DNA of 64,000 bases from an uncultured Prevotella sp. (GTDB taxonomy: Bacteria; Bacteroidota; Bacteroidia; Bacteroidales; Bacteroidaceae). The notes under the pieces are model-generated. The model was not told where the DNA came from and did not search any database. It worked only from the letters and a program-made list of their open reading frames with translations. Below, one piece after another: positions 53,223 to 63,107 of this stretch; the stretch's first letter is position 1, and each line of letters opens with the position of its first letter. The stretch lies in contig CAMIVY010000011.1 of assembly GCA_946402275.1 (NCBI GenBank), positions 31,240 through 95,239 on the forward strand, written 5' to 3'. The position numbers were made by a program, and so were the translations under genes.

Positions 53223-54053
53223 ATGGCAACAACAACAAAGGCTGCAGCCCCAGCCAAAAAAAATTCGGGCTTCCAAGGTATGAAAGCAGCATGGATTATC
53301 CTCGTAATTTGCGCTTGCTTAGGTTATGGTGTTTGGTACTTCATCATGGGTGACCCCGACAACTTCATCGGTGGCGATCGCACTGGCCATCCCGCTAACC
53401 TGCTGGGTACTGTATATAAGGGAGGTTTCGTTGTAGGTCTGATCCTGACTCTTCTCTTCACCGTTATCTGCCTTGGTTTCGAGCGTTTCTTCGCTATCCG
53501 CACCGCTTCTGGTAAGATGAACCTCGCCAAGTTCACTGCTCAGGTGAAGGATGCTATCCGCTCTCAGAAGTTTGACGAGGCTCGCGCTCTCTGCGACAAG
53601 ATGCAGGGTTCTGTAGCTAATGTCGTTATGGCTTCTATCAACATGTATCAGACCGTTGAAGGTGACAGCACTCTGAAGAAGGCTGCTAAGATTGCTAAGA
53701 TCCAGCAGGCTCACGAGGAGGCTACTCAGCTCGAGATGCCAACTCTCCAGATGAACATGCCTATGGTTGCTACTATCGTATCTCTCGGTACTCTGACCGC
53801 TCTGTTCGGTACTGTGCTTGGTATGATCGGTTCGTTCCAGGCTCTGTCTGCTGGTGGTGGTGCTGACTCTATGGCTCTGTCTGCAGGTATTTCTGAGGCT
53901 CTTGTAAACACAGCTTCTGGTATTTTGACCTCTTGGGTTGCTACCGTTGTTTACAACTTCTTCTCTAACAAGATCGACAAGCTGACCTACGCCCTCGACG
54001 AGATTGGTTACACTATCGCAGCTACATACGACTCTAACCACACTGAGGCTTAA
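53223..54053 (+). CDS. exbB: MotA/TolQ/ExbB proton channel protein
   Basis: 276-residue inner-membrane channel subunit that energises TonB. Three membrane helices: AWIILVICACLGYGVWYFI, GGFVVGLILTLLFTVICLGF, and a long C-terminal pair including MVATIVSLGTLTALFGTVLG. An Ala/Lys-rich N-terminal extension precedes the first helix. Strong high-expression codon bias. First of six genes with ExbD x2, TonB, PstS-like and TPR proteins. Confidence 0.94.
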   Translation: MATTTKAAAPAKKNSGFQGMKAAWIILVICACLGYGVWYFIMGDPDNFIGGDRTGHPANLLGTVYKGGFVVGLILTLLFTVICLGFERFFAIRTASGKMNLAKFTAQVKDAIRSQKFDEARALCDKMQGSVANVVMASINMYQTVEGDSTLKKAAKIAKIQQAHEEATQLEMPTLQMNMPMVATIVSLGTLTALFGTVLGMIGSFQALSAGGGADSMALSAGISEALVNTASGILTSWVATVVYNFFSNKIDKLTYALDEIGYTIAATYDSNHTEA

Positions 54054-54096
54054 TTTTCAGTCCATTCGCGTTTAAAACCCTAAAAACCGTTTTAGA

Positions 54097-54711
54097 ATGG
54101 CTAAAATTAAGATACAGAAAAAAGACATCTGGATTGACATGACACCAATGTCAGACGTGATGACGCTGCTTCTGTGCTTCTTTATGTTGACTTCAACATT
54201 CTTGACGCCAGAGCCTATTCAAGTCACTGCGCCTAACTCTGTGTCAGAGGTTAAGATTCCGGAGAGCGATGTCTTGAACATTCTGGTAAGTCCAGAAGGC
54301 AAGATATTCCTCGGTACGGAAAACAAGAACCACATGAAGGCAATGATGGAGACGATGACCGATAAGTTCGGTATCACCCTGAATCCCACTCAGCAAAAGC
54401 ACTTCCTGGAAGATGCTATGGCTGGCGCGCCCATGTCGTCACTTGCTGCATACCTCAGCCTTGAGCCCGAGCAGATGGGCGAGGCCATCCAGAAGCTCGG
54501 TATCCCCACTGACAGTATCAATGGAGGAAAGAGCGAATTCCAGGAGTGGGTTGCCGCCGCTCGCGAGGCTAACCCCGACATCCGTCTCGCCATCAAGTGC
54601 GACTCTAAGACTCCATACAAGATGGTGAAGGCTATGATGTCTGAGCTCCAGGATATGAACGAGAACCGTTACCAGTTGATTACTAATCTAAAAACTGCAT
54701 CGGAGGAATAA
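54097..54711 (+). CDS. exbD: ExbD/TolR-family protein, first copy
   Basis: 204 residues. Short cytosolic N-terminus, then a membrane helix preceded by DIWIDMTPMSDVMTLLLCFF, with the conserved Asp for proton movement. The periplasmic domain is extended by ~60 residues against E. coli ExbD. Paired with a second ExbD 3 bp downstream; a heterodimer is possible. Confidence 0.92.
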   Translation: MAKIKIQKKDIWIDMTPMSDVMTLLLCFFMLTSTFLTPEPIQVTAPNSVSEVKIPESDVLNILVSPEGKIFLGTENKNHMKAMMETMTDKFGITLNPTQQKHFLEDAMAGAPMSSLAAYLSLEPEQMGEAIQKLGIPTDSINGGKSEFQEWVAAAREANPDIRLAIKCDSKTPYKMVKAMMSELQDMNENRYQLITNLKTASEE

Positions 54712-54714
54712 GCT

Positions 54715-55365
54715 ATGGCAAAAAAGAATTTGAGTAAGCAGAAGAAAATGGATACCCGCGTGAACTTCACGCCGATGGTTGACATGATGATGCTGTTGAT
54801 TACGTTCTTCATGCTGTGTACCACTCTGGCAAAGCCCCAGGCTATGCAGTTGACGATGCCCAGTAACGATACGAACGTAGCTGAACAGGACAAATCGGTA
54901 ACGAAAGCCTCTCATACCATTACCCTCTATCTGGGTGCAAACGATCAGGTTTGGTACATTGCCGGACTCCCCAACTATGAGGATCCTTCTTGCGTAAAGA
55001 AGACCACCTATGGTGCCAAGGGTATCCGCGACGTCCTGATCAACCACACCACAGAGGAAGGTGTAAACCCAATTGCAAAAATCATGGTAGCTAAGAAAGA
55101 GCTGGATGCCAAGAAGACTGCTTATAACAGCAAGATGACTGACGAGCAGTATCAGGCTGAACTTTCTAAGCTGAAGAAGGGTGAGCTGCCCAATGGTGAG
55201 AAAGTGCCTACAATGACGGTGATTATCCGCCCATTGGACACAGCAACCTATGAGAACATGATTGCTGCTCTTGACGAGATGCTCATTTGCAGTATTGATA
55301 AGTACGTCATTGACAGGATTGGTCCCGAGGATCAGGAATTGATTACCAAAGCTGGTGTCAAGTAA
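54715..55365 (+). CDS. exbD: ExbD/TolR-family protein, second copy
   Basis: 216 residues. VNFTPMVDMMMLLITFFMLC carries the conserved Asp in the membrane helix. The periplasmic part differs from the first copy and includes a Lys-rich helix (~125-165). Two ExbD genes in one operon are common in Bacteroidota. Confidence 0.92.
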   Translation: MAKKNLSKQKKMDTRVNFTPMVDMMMLLITFFMLCTTLAKPQAMQLTMPSNDTNVAEQDKSVTKASHTITLYLGANDQVWYIAGLPNYEDPSCVKKTTYGAKGIRDVLINHTTEEGVNPIAKIMVAKKELDAKKTAYNSKMTDEQYQAELSKLKKGELPNGEKVPTMTVIIRPLDTATYENMIAALDEMLICSIDKYVIDRIGPEDQELITKAGVK

Positions 55366-55399
55366 GTCAATGTCTAACCTTTAAAAAGTAGAAAGAACT

Positions 55400-56230
55400 A
55401 TGGCAAAAATAGATCTTATAGACAATGGATGGGTTGACCTCGTGTTCGAGGGCAAAAACCATGCATACGGTGCTTATCAACTGCGAAAGAACACTGGTAA
55501 ACGTAACGTGATGGCTATTCTCGTTATGTTTGCCATCGGAGTAGCTATTGCTGCCTTCGTAGCCATCAAAGGTGTCGTGGAGAACGCCATGAAACAGGAC
55601 GTTGCCATTGAGGCCGATGTAGAGCTTGCTAAGCTGGCTGAGAAGAAAGAGGCAAAGGTTGAGAAGAAAGAAGAACCGAAAATTGAGAAAGTTGAAGTAG
55701 AAAAGGTTAAGAGTTCTGTAAAGTTCGTTCCTCCCGTTATCAAGAAGGATAGCGAGGTGAAGCCCGAAGAGGAGCTGAAATCTCAGGAAGAGCTGAACAA
55801 GACCAATACCGCTATCGGTGCATTCGATGTGAAAGGTAACGACGAGGCCGCAGGTGAAGTGCTGAAGGCTAAGGAAGTTATCGCACAGCCCGAACCTCCG
55901 AAGGAAGAAGAAACCAAGGTGTTCGACGTTGTTGAGCAGATGCCTTCATTCCCAGGTGGTCCTAGCGCACTGATGCAGTACCTGAGCAGCAACATCAAAT
56001 ACCCGGTAGTAGCCGAGGAGAATGGTGTTCAGGGTCGCGTAGTATGTACTTTCGTGGTTGAGCGTGATGGTTCTATCACCGACGTACGCGTCATCAAGTC
56101 AGTTGACCCGTCACTTGACAAGGAGGCCGTACGCGTTGTAAAGAGCATGCCGAAGTGGATTCCTGGTAAGCAGAACGGTTCGGCAGTACGTGTAAAGTAC
56201 ACCGTACCTGTAACCTTCAGACTGCAATAA
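55400..56230 (+). CDS. tonB: TonB-family energy transducer
   Basis: 276 residues. N-terminal LVFEGKNHAYGAYQLRKNTG and membrane helix (~36-58), then a Lys/Glu-rich spacer (KKEAKVEKKEEPKIEKVEVE) instead of the usual Pro-rich one, and TonB C-terminal domain (~195-276) with FPGGPSALMQYLSSNIKYP and GRVVCTFVVERDGSITDVRV. It probably serves the SusC receptors, including those at the window start. Confidence 0.94.
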   Translation: MAKIDLIDNGWVDLVFEGKNHAYGAYQLRKNTGKRNVMAILVMFAIGVAIAAFVAIKGVVENAMKQDVAIEADVELAKLAEKKEAKVEKKEEPKIEKVEVEKVKSSVKFVPPVIKKDSEVKPEEELKSQEELNKTNTAIGAFDVKGNDEAAGEVLKAKEVIAQPEPPKEEETKVFDVVEQMPSFPGGPSALMQYLSSNIKYPVVAEENGVQGRVVCTFVVERDGSITDVRVIKSVDPSLDKEAVRVVKSMPKWIPGKQNGSAVRVKYTVPVTFRLQ

Positions 56231-56234
56231 CAAA

Positions 56235-57197
56235 ATGAACAGAAACACATTCAATATAATTATTGGATTAACTCTTATTTTAGGCTTGTTCCTCTCTTGT
56301 GGGAACAAGCCTAAAAATACTAAAGCAGAGCAGGACTATCTCAAAGCCGCCCGATACTTTGCTGCCGACGAGAGTTTCAGTCCTATCCTTAACGAGGCGC
56401 TTGACGTATTCCTATACAAAAGCATTCTCGACACCCTGGAAGCCAAGTACACCAACGAACAAGATGCCGTCAAAGAACTGATGGCCCTTAAGACATGGTT
56501 GGCATTTACCACACGTGACTTCACAGCCAAGGAGCGACAGAACCTGATTGACCGCAAGTATCTGCCCAGGACAATACCTATTGCCTATGATGGATTGGCC
56601 ATCATTGTCAATAACACAAACCCAGACACCTGCATTACCGTCAAGGACTTCAAACGCATCCTCAAAGGTGAGGTCAGTCAGTGGAAAGAGCTCTACCCCC
56701 AATCCAAACTAGGTAACATCGACGTTGTCTTTGACAATCCCCTATCCAGCACAGTACGCTGGTGCGTGGACTCCCTCCTGGGAGGAAAAGAATTTGCAGC
56801 ACCCAATATCGGAGCTGTAGAAAAGAGTGCTGCCGTTATCGACTATGTGGAACGTCATGAGAATGCCCTCGGCATTATCGGCTCCAACTGGCTTAACGAC
56901 AGCCGTGACACCACCAATGTCACCTTTAAGAAGAATATAACAGTCATGAAGGTCAGCAAACTAGACTCAGCAACAGCCAGTAACAGTTGGAGACCTTACC
57001 AGTACTATATATACAATGGTAATTATCCGCTTATACGCACCATCTATGCTTTGCTCAACGAGCCTAGAAGCGGATTACCCTCTAACTTTGCACATTTCTG
57101 CCGTCTGCCCAAAGGCCAGCTCATCATCCAGAAGTCTGGTCTGCTCCCCATCCAGGCAGCAACCAATGTCAGGCCGGTATATGTGAATAAAGAATAA
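56235..57197 (+). CDS. PstS-like substrate-binding lipoprotein
   Basis: 320-residue lipoprotein (LILGLFLSCGNKP) with a type II periplasmic-binding fold: AADESFSPILNEALDVF, IAYDGLAIIVNNTNPDTCIT and NPLSSTVRWCVDSLL resemble PstS. No pst transporter genes are adjacent. Its place between TonB and a TPR protein is typical of this Bacteroidota operon, so phosphate transport is doubtful. Four bp after tonB. Confidence 0.85.
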   Translation: MNRNTFNIIIGLTLILGLFLSCGNKPKNTKAEQDYLKAARYFAADESFSPILNEALDVFLYKSILDTLEAKYTNEQDAVKELMALKTWLAFTTRDFTAKERQNLIDRKYLPRTIPIAYDGLAIIVNNTNPDTCITVKDFKRILKGEVSQWKELYPQSKLGNIDVVFDNPLSSTVRWCVDSLLGGKEFAAPNIGAVEKSAAVIDYVERHENALGIIGSNWLNDSRDTTNVTFKKNITVMKVSKLDSATASNSWRPYQYYIYNGNYPLIRTIYALLNEPRSGLPSNFAHFCRLPKGQLIIQKSGLLPIQAATNVRPVYVNKE

Positions 57198-57272
57198 AAA
57201 CGGAAACTTTTTAAAATTTCATACGTCATAAACAAAGAATAAGCAAGAAGTTAAATTCAAAACAATAGAATT

Positions 57273-58700
57273 ATGAAAGCAATCAAATATCTATTCACCG
57301 CTGCACTGCTGGCAGGTTTCAGCACAGCAGCAATGGCACAGGACGGCTCTAAGGCCGACGTCGATGCCGTAAAGAAAATCATTAGTAGCAAACCCGCCGA
57401 TCTCGACAAGCAGATGAAACCTTTCTACAAGGCTAACAAGAAGAATGCCGAAAATCTGGTAGCCTTCGGACGCGAGTTCCTGGCAGTAAAAGACACAGCA
57501 AATGCTAAGGAATATGCCAACTACGCTCTGCAAGCTAGCAAGAACAAATGTGCACCTGCTTTCCTCCTGTTAGGTGACATCGAGGCTATCTCCGACAATG
57601 GCGGTGGTGCAGCTGCACAGTATGAGCAGGCTATATACGTAGATCCGAAGAATCCTGATGCTTACTACAAGTATGCTAATGTGTATCGTAAAATCAGTCC
57701 TAGTGGAGCTGTTGCCAAACTGAACGAGCTTCGTCAGCAACGCCCAGACATCGCAGTAGATGCACTTGCTGGACGTATCTATTACATGTCTAACGAGTTC
57801 GACAAGGCACTGGCTGCTTACGATAAGGCTGACAAGAACAAGATGGAAGAGCGCGACCTTAGCGACTATGCTATGTCAGCTTTCTTCAAGCAGAATTACG
57901 AGAAGGCTCTTGAGGTTGCCAAGTTCGGCCTCAGCAAGAATCCTCGCCACGCAGCATTCAACCGCCTCGCCTTCTTCAACAGCACTGAACTGAAGAAGTT
58001 TGACGACGCACTGATGTATGCTGACGCACTGTTCAACAAGTCTGACTCCGCTAAGTTCTCTTACTACGACTACACCTACTATGGAAACGCTCTGATTGGC
58101 GCCAAGCAGCCTCAGAAGGCCATTGAGATGTACGAGAAGGCTCTGAAGCAGGAGGATATGGACAACAAGGCTAAGCGTGCCGGTGTCGTTAAGCAGCTCT
58201 CTGACGCTTACCGTGATATGGAGGACTTCCCCAATGCCATCAAGCACTACAAGGACTACCTTGCTAGCATGGAAAAGCCGACAGCTAACGACCTTGCAGC
58301 CCTTGCAAGTCTTCACATGCAGCATGGTGCCACACTGAAGGATAATGAACAGGCTGAAGCCTTCAAGATGGCTGATGAGACTTATGCTGACCTTGCCCAA
58401 AAGTACGAGAATGCCATTGAGTATGCTACCTTCATGCGTGCCCGTGTAAACGGTCAGATGGACCCCGACCAGTCAAAGGGTCTGGCTAAGCCTTACTACG
58501 AGAAGCTCGTTGAGCTTATCGGTCCTAAGACTGAATTGGATGCAACAGAAAAAGCTCGTCTAAAGGAAAGTTACCACTACCTCATCTCCTACTACTTCAT
58601 CCAGAAGGATGACAAGGCTACGGCTAAGGACTATGCCGCTAAAATGCTGACTATAGATCCTGAGAACCAAATTGCCAAGCAGGTAATGGACGCAAAATAA
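57273..58700 (+). CDS. Secreted tetratricopeptide-repeat protein
   Basis: 475 residues: signal peptide (MKAIKYLFTAALLAGFSTAAMAQ) followed by TPR helices throughout (AKEYANYALQASKNKCAPAF, AAAQYEQAIYVDPKNPDAYY, PQKAIEMYEKALKQEDM, AKDYAAKMLTIDPENQIAKQ). Periplasmic scaffold probably linked to the ExbB/D-TonB complex; mechanism unknown. Strong high-expression codon bias. Last gene of the operon. Confidence 0.9.
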   Translation: MKAIKYLFTAALLAGFSTAAMAQDGSKADVDAVKKIISSKPADLDKQMKPFYKANKKNAENLVAFGREFLAVKDTANAKEYANYALQASKNKCAPAFLLLGDIEAISDNGGGAAAQYEQAIYVDPKNPDAYYKYANVYRKISPSGAVAKLNELRQQRPDIAVDALAGRIYYMSNEFDKALAAYDKADKNKMEERDLSDYAMSAFFKQNYEKALEVAKFGLSKNPRHAAFNRLAFFNSTELKKFDDALMYADALFNKSDSAKFSYYDYTYYGNALIGAKQPQKAIEMYEKALKQEDMDNKAKRAGVVKQLSDAYRDMEDFPNAIKHYKDYLASMEKPTANDLAALASLHMQHGATLKDNEQAEAFKMADETYADLAQKYENAIEYATFMRARVNGQMDPDQSKGLAKPYYEKLVELIGPKTELDATEKARLKESYHYLISYYFIQKDDKATAKDYAAKMLTIDPENQIAKQVMDAK

Positions 58701-58723
58701 CTCATTAAGGCACGAGATACACA

Positions 58724-58762
58724 AGAGGACATCCCCGTTTCAAAAGGAGATGTCCTCTTTTT
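58724..58762 (+). terminator. Intrinsic terminator of the TonB operon
   Basis: Arms agaggacatc (58724-58733) and gatgtcctct (58749-58758) with a T5 run. Confidence 0.9.
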
Positions 58763-58815
58763 AATCCGTTTAGGTTAAATAATGCAAATGATATAAGGAT
58801 TTCAATTTTATTTAC

Positions 58816-58823
58816 TACATTTG
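58816..58823 (+). promoter_or_regulatory. -7 box of the fucP-like gene
   Basis: TACATTTG, 36 bp before ATG 58859; no clear -33. Confidence 0.55.
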
Positions 58824-58858
58824 TAGCACTTTTGAATTATTACTAATCTATTGAACTC

Positions 58859-60172
58859 ATGAATAAAGTAAACGATTCATCTATCCTATCAAAAGACGGA
58901 GTGAGCTATATCATCCCATTCATCCTTGTTACCTCATGTTTTGCATTGTGGGGATTCGCAAACGATATCACGAACCCGATGGTAAAAGCGTTCTCCAAGA
59001 TTTTCCGTATGAGTGTAACAGATGGAGCATTGGTACAAGTGGCATTCTATGGAGGCTACTTCGCTATGGCCTTCCCGGCAGCAATGTTTATCAGGAAATA
59101 TTCTTATAAGGCAGGAGTACTGATGGGATTGGGACTTTATGCTGTCGGAGCCTTGTTGTTCCTTCCTGCATCTATGACAGGTTTGTACTACCCTTTCCTT
59201 ATAGCTTACTTTATCCTCACCTGTGGGTTGTCCTTCCTGGAAACCAGTTGTAACCCTTACATCTTGTCTATGGGCTCAGAAGAAACCAGTACCCGCAGAC
59301 TCAATCTGGCACAGTGTTTCAACCCCATGGGATCGCTGTGTGGCATGTATGTCGCTATGAACTTTATCCAAGCCAAACTGAACCCGGCATCTACGGAGGA
59401 GCGAGCCTTACTGAGCGATACAGACTTTGCTGCCATGCGTGACAGCGATCTGAGCGTGCTGATTACGCCTTATCTCATCATAGGAGCAGTGATAGCACTG
59501 ATGTTCCTGGTGATTTATTTCACGAAGATGCCACATAATGCGGATAAGAACCATGATGTTCATCCTTTAGCAACCCTGAAGCGCATCTGTAGAATAGACT
59601 ACTATCGCGAAGGAGTGATAGCCCAGTTTTTCTATGTAGGTGTGCAGATTATGTGCTGGACATTCATTATCCAATATGGTACACGCGTACTGATGAATGA
59701 GGGTATGTCGGAGATTGACGCAGAGGTGATGTCGCAGCAATACAATATCATTGCAATGGCGATTTTCGTAACTAGCAGGTTCATATGTACCTACTTCCTT
59801 AAATACATCAATGCTGGGGCCTTGCTGGGCATTCTGGCTACCGTAGGAACATTACTGACAACAGGAGTTATCTTCATTGATGGACGCTGGGGGCTCTATT
59901 GTCTGGTCGCCATCTCTGCTTGTATGTCACTCATGTTCCCAACTATCTATGGTATTGCTCTTCAAGGATTAGGAGACGATGCCAAATTTGGTGCAGCAGG
60001 TCTGATAATGGCGATTCTTGGCGGAAGCGTACTTCCTCCGCTACAGGCTACAATCATTGACCAGCAAACCCTTTTAGGTATGCCAGCCGTGAACATCTCG
60101 TTCATACTGCCACTCTTCTGTTTTCTGGTCATTATCTCTTACGGATACAGGACATATAAAAGAACCAAATAA
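58859..60172 (+). CDS. fucP: FucP-family sugar:proton symporter (probable L-fucose permease)
   Basis: 437-residue MFS transporter with 12 helices. Signature segments: FALWGFANDITNPMVKAFSK, QVAFYGGYFAMAFPAAMFI, LSFLETSCNPYILSMG, RLNLAQCFNPMGSLCG and the second-half MCWTFIIQYGTRVLM. FucP relatives also carry glucose/galactose or N-acetylhexosamines, so fucose is a likely but unproved substrate. The GH95 enzyme at 25164-28907 could supply fucose. The stop codon lies in the 5' arm of a bidirectional terminator. Confidence 0.88.
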   Translation: MNKVNDSSILSKDGVSYIIPFILVTSCFALWGFANDITNPMVKAFSKIFRMSVTDGALVQVAFYGGYFAMAFPAAMFIRKYSYKAGVLMGLGLYAVGALLFLPASMTGLYYPFLIAYFILTCGLSFLETSCNPYILSMGSEETSTRRLNLAQCFNPMGSLCGMYVAMNFIQAKLNPASTEERALLSDTDFAAMRDSDLSVLITPYLIIGAVIALMFLVIYFTKMPHNADKNHDVHPLATLKRICRIDYYREGVIAQFFYVGVQIMCWTFIIQYGTRVLMNEGMSEIDAEVMSQQYNIIAMAIFVTSRFICTYFLKYINAGALLGILATVGTLLTTGVIFIDGRWGLYCLVAISACMSLMFPTIYGIALQGLGDDAKFGAAGLIMAILGGSVLPPLQATIIDQQTLLGMPAVNISFILPLFCFLVIISYGYRTYKRTK

Positions 60173-60199
60173 TCCCTTGAATTGGGATTATTTGGCTCT
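60161..60199. terminator. Bidirectional terminator between fucP and nrdG
   Basis: Arms ccaaataatccc (60165-60176) and gggattatttgg (60184-60195) pair perfectly, with partial extension on both sides. Confidence 0.85.
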
Positions 60200-60224
60200 T
60201 TCTGATAAAACCGTTAGTAATGCT

Positions 60225-60710
60225 CTATGCCAACCTGCCTACCTGCTTGCGCCAAAAGCGATAGGTAATATCTTCAAAGCTTCCATCTTCCAGCTGACGA
60301 TAGAGGCGCTGATTGGTAGTAGGCGATTTTAACGGGCCTAGATGTTTGATATAAGGGCCTACCTTAATGTAATCAAAGTCTGCCTTACATACCGTCGGAG
60401 GAATGCGTAATCGCCCACTGTACCATGCCACATGAAACTGTGGATAATACTCATGAATATACTGAGCCAACGCATTAACAGCCTTCGGATCAGCATCACC
60501 CCCCATAAATGATACGCAGGTGATGTCGGTTCCATATTGGTCTATAAACTGATCAATAGCATCAGTGTCCAAGGGAAGCCCGACATCTTCCCACAGGTAA
60601 GGGCTATGACAGCCAGGACAGTGGCACGGACAATTGGATATATTGATAGCCAATGTCGTCTCATCGGGTATCTCTTGGAACACAATGCCGGTATTGACGT
60701 ACTTCAGCAT
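60225..60710 (-). CDS. nrdG: Anaerobic ribonucleotide reductase activating protein
   Basis: 161-residue radical SAM enzyme that installs the glycyl radical on NrdD. The Cx3Cx2C cluster motif is in NCPCHCPGCHSPYLWE, with an extra Cys between. It also has VSFMGGDADPKAVNALA. It starts 3 bp after the nrdD stop (62810-60714, same strand), so the two are cotranscribed. Confidence 0.95.
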   Translation of the reverse strand: MLKYVNTGIVFQEIPDETTLAINISNCPCHCPGCHSPYLWEDVGLPLDTDAIDQFIDQYGTDITCVSFMGGDADPKAVNALAQYIHEYYPQFHVAWYSGRLRIPPTVCKADFDYIKVGPYIKHLGPLKSPTTNQRLYRQLEDGSFEDITYRFWRKQVGRLA

Positions 60711-60713
60711 AGC

Positions 60714-62810
60714 TTATTCTACATGAGCGTAATAGCGACGTGATGCCTCTTCCTGACGAGGCTGTGAGAAGTTGCTAACTCGTTTCAGATAGCCAATGAT
60801 GCGGGTCATATAATCCACATTCTTAGAGTGGCAATGAGGGCACTCATGCAGATAACGCTTATCAATATGGCCACAATCGTTGCAAACAGTATTGGGGATA
60901 TTGAATGTAAAATAGTTACAGCCTTCTTGTGCAGCCACCTTCAGCAAATGCTGATATTGCTGCTTGGAGAGGTGCTCCTCCAGATTCATATGAAGAGCAG
61001 AACCACCCGTCAGATGCTCGATATAGGGAGCACCATGCAACTTGAACTTATCAATAACACTCAACGAATCATCCTCTACCACATAGAAATAAGAGTTATA
61101 ACAGTCGCGAGGTACGAAATACCCATCCTCGCGATCCCACTTCGCATGCTTCACACCCACGTTTTCTGCGGGAATCATCTCACAGTTAAACATGATATCC
61201 TTCGAGCGATACTGTTTATTGTACTTCTCTATCAATCCGAGAATGCCTTGTACAAACTTCTTGTATTCCTCATTAGGTGTAATCTTAAGACCCATGAACT
61301 CAGCTGCCTCAACAAGTCCATTTATACCGATAGTCAGATACTGACGAGCAATATTGATATAGCCAGCATCGAACAGAGGCAGCATGCCATGTGACTGCAA
61401 ATCCTTCAGATTCTCATTATAGGCCAACTGTACCTTATGGCAGAGGTCGATGATTTGAGAAAGATACTCCAAATAGTCGATTTTGTGATTAACAGCATAT
61501 TGCACACAACGGTTCAGGTTAATAGTAAGTACTGACTTGGAACCTGTTGACACACCACCAGCGCCCAGTGTATAGCTGAATCCGTTATCTGTAATCTCAT
61601 TGCGAAGGCGACAGCATGAACTCAAAGAGTCGGCATTGTCACTCATATAGGTAAAGAACGAGTGACCTTCAGAATACATCTCTGCTGTGAAATCGCCCCA
61701 CTCTTTATCTTTGCACTCGCCATTCTCGTCAACCAACAGAGCCATCGTCTCAACAGGGAAGGTCAGCAGTGTCTTTGTACGCTCTTGGTTAAACCATTTC
61801 ATAAAGCGCTTCTGCAGCCAAGAGAGGCCATCCCAGTCGGGCTGAGAACCATCAGGGAAATAGAACTCACCAAAGATGCTCTCAAAATAATATCTGTCGT
61901 AATAGGCCACATTCCAGAAGACGGCCTGATAGTTACGCGCACCGGTTGGCTGGTTCAGTGAATAGACTATCTGTTCAAAATAATCCGTAATTACTTTGTC
62001 TATGGTACGTTTCTTGAGACTCAAGTCAGCTTGCTGATCTGGATGTTGCCAATAATCCTTACCATATTCCTTACCAATAAAGTAGTTCATATACATCAAG
62101 AACTCAGGTGTAGCACAAGCACCAGCCAGCATCGAGCTAACCATAAATACCATATTAATAAAGCCACCAGCAAACGACTTCAGATTGGTGGGAGCCGTCG
62201 AATTGCCTCCAATAGCAGTAGTTCCACCAATCAGCCAAGGATACATCGTGATAGAGGCACAATAGTTTGCCAATGATGTCTCATCGTTCTTATATATAAA
62301 GTGGTGGGTAAGTTTATCTATGTATTCGTCTGCCAATTCCTTGCCATACATCTTTTTAATACGCTCAGTTAGAAGACGACGATTCAAACGGATAAAGTTT
62401 GACTTCGGCAACTCACCAATCAGTGTCGCAATATTCTTGTGTTCCACATTGGCATTAGCATCAAATTTAGAACTAGTCGCAGCATTGGCAGACTCCATAT
62501 ACTCTGTCAGGAACTGCAATTTTTGTAGTGTTTCACGATCTTCGGTATGAGCCTGACGATAAAGCATGAATGATTTGGCCACCTTATAAAAGCCCTCTCT
62601 CATCAGTGCCTCCTCGACCTGATTTTGTATGTCCTCAACCTTGATATCATCCTTAATATCCAGATGGCTAAGGATTTTCGATATCGTTCCAAGATCGGCA
62701 GGAACGTTAACACTTTCGAACGCCTTAACGATAGCGTTCATGATTTTGTCTAACGAGAACTGGTCTTTAGAACCGTCACGTTTTGTAATGGTGAAATTCT
62801 TCATTTCCAT
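60714..62810 (-). CDS. nrdD: Anaerobic ribonucleoside-triphosphate reductase (class III)
   Basis: 698-residue oxygen-sensitive reductase making deoxyribonucleotides. N-terminal ATP-cone (~1-95, ITKRDGSKDQFSLDKIMNAI), core glycyl-radical barrel, then the C-terminal zinc site CNDCGHIDKRYLHECPHCHS and the glycyl-radical loop RIIGYLKRVSNFSQPRQEE. Start ATG 62810 or 62804. Supports strict or facultative anaerobic life. Confidence 0.96.
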   Translation of the reverse strand: MEMKNFTITKRDGSKDQFSLDKIMNAIVKAFESVNVPADLGTISKILSHLDIKDDIKVEDIQNQVEEALMREGFYKVAKSFMLYRQAHTEDRETLQKLQFLTEYMESANAATSSKFDANANVEHKNIATLIGELPKSNFIRLNRRLLTERIKKMYGKELADEYIDKLTHHFIYKNDETSLANYCASITMYPWLIGGTTAIGGNSTAPTNLKSFAGGFINMVFMVSSMLAGACATPEFLMYMNYFIGKEYGKDYWQHPDQQADLSLKKRTIDKVITDYFEQIVYSLNQPTGARNYQAVFWNVAYYDRYYFESIFGEFYFPDGSQPDWDGLSWLQKRFMKWFNQERTKTLLTFPVETMALLVDENGECKDKEWGDFTAEMYSEGHSFFTYMSDNADSLSSCCRLRNEITDNGFSYTLGAGGVSTGSKSVLTINLNRCVQYAVNHKIDYLEYLSQIIDLCHKVQLAYNENLKDLQSHGMLPLFDAGYINIARQYLTIGINGLVEAAEFMGLKITPNEEYKKFVQGILGLIEKYNKQYRSKDIMFNCEMIPAENVGVKHAKWDREDGYFVPRDCYNSYFYVVEDDSLSVIDKFKLHGAPYIEHLTGGSALHMNLEEHLSKQQYQHLLKVAAQEGCNYFTFNIPNTVCNDCGHIDKRYLHECPHCHSKNVDYMTRIIGYLKRVSNFSQPRQEEASRRYYAHVE

Positions 62811-62859
62811 TGTTTTTCCCTATTCTTTTTTATTTAGTTATTGCTCTCAAAGCTTGGTT

Positions 62860-62919
62860 AAAGTTTTCCGTTTTGGACAACTTTTTGATTTCCGAACCGA
62901 AAAAAGTTTTCCGTTTTGG
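62860..62919. repeat. Two 17-bp direct repeats in the nrdDG leader
   Basis: aaagttttccgttttgg occurs at 62860-62876 and 62903-62919, start to start 43 bp. Both lie between the promoter box (62937) and the nrdD ATG (62810), on transcribed DNA. They may be operator sites or part of a structured leader; they do not match the NrdR box. Confidence 0.75.
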
Positions 62920-62936
62920 TAAATCCGATTCGAGTG

Positions 62937-62944
62937 CAAAGGTA
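62937..62944 (-). promoter_or_regulatory. -7 box of nrdDG
   Basis: TACCTTTG on the minus strand, giving a leader of ~120 nt. The rest of 62945-63107 is AT-rich and holds no gene. Confidence 0.6.
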
Positions 62945-63107
62945 CAAAAATTCTCCGAACCACATATCATTTTATCCAAGTTTTAGTTGCAAAAAATAGT
63001 TAATTCCCCATAAACTCAGACATAGACGACAATAAACCCCACCATAGAAATAAATATTGCACAAAAGTCATGCTTTGTGCACATGAAATCGGTTTTTGTG
63101 CATTTTG

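Noticed and set aside
62820..62945. Cobalamin or other known riboswitch in the nrdD leader
   Set aside because: Only two direct repeats are visible; no conserved riboswitch core could be recognised.
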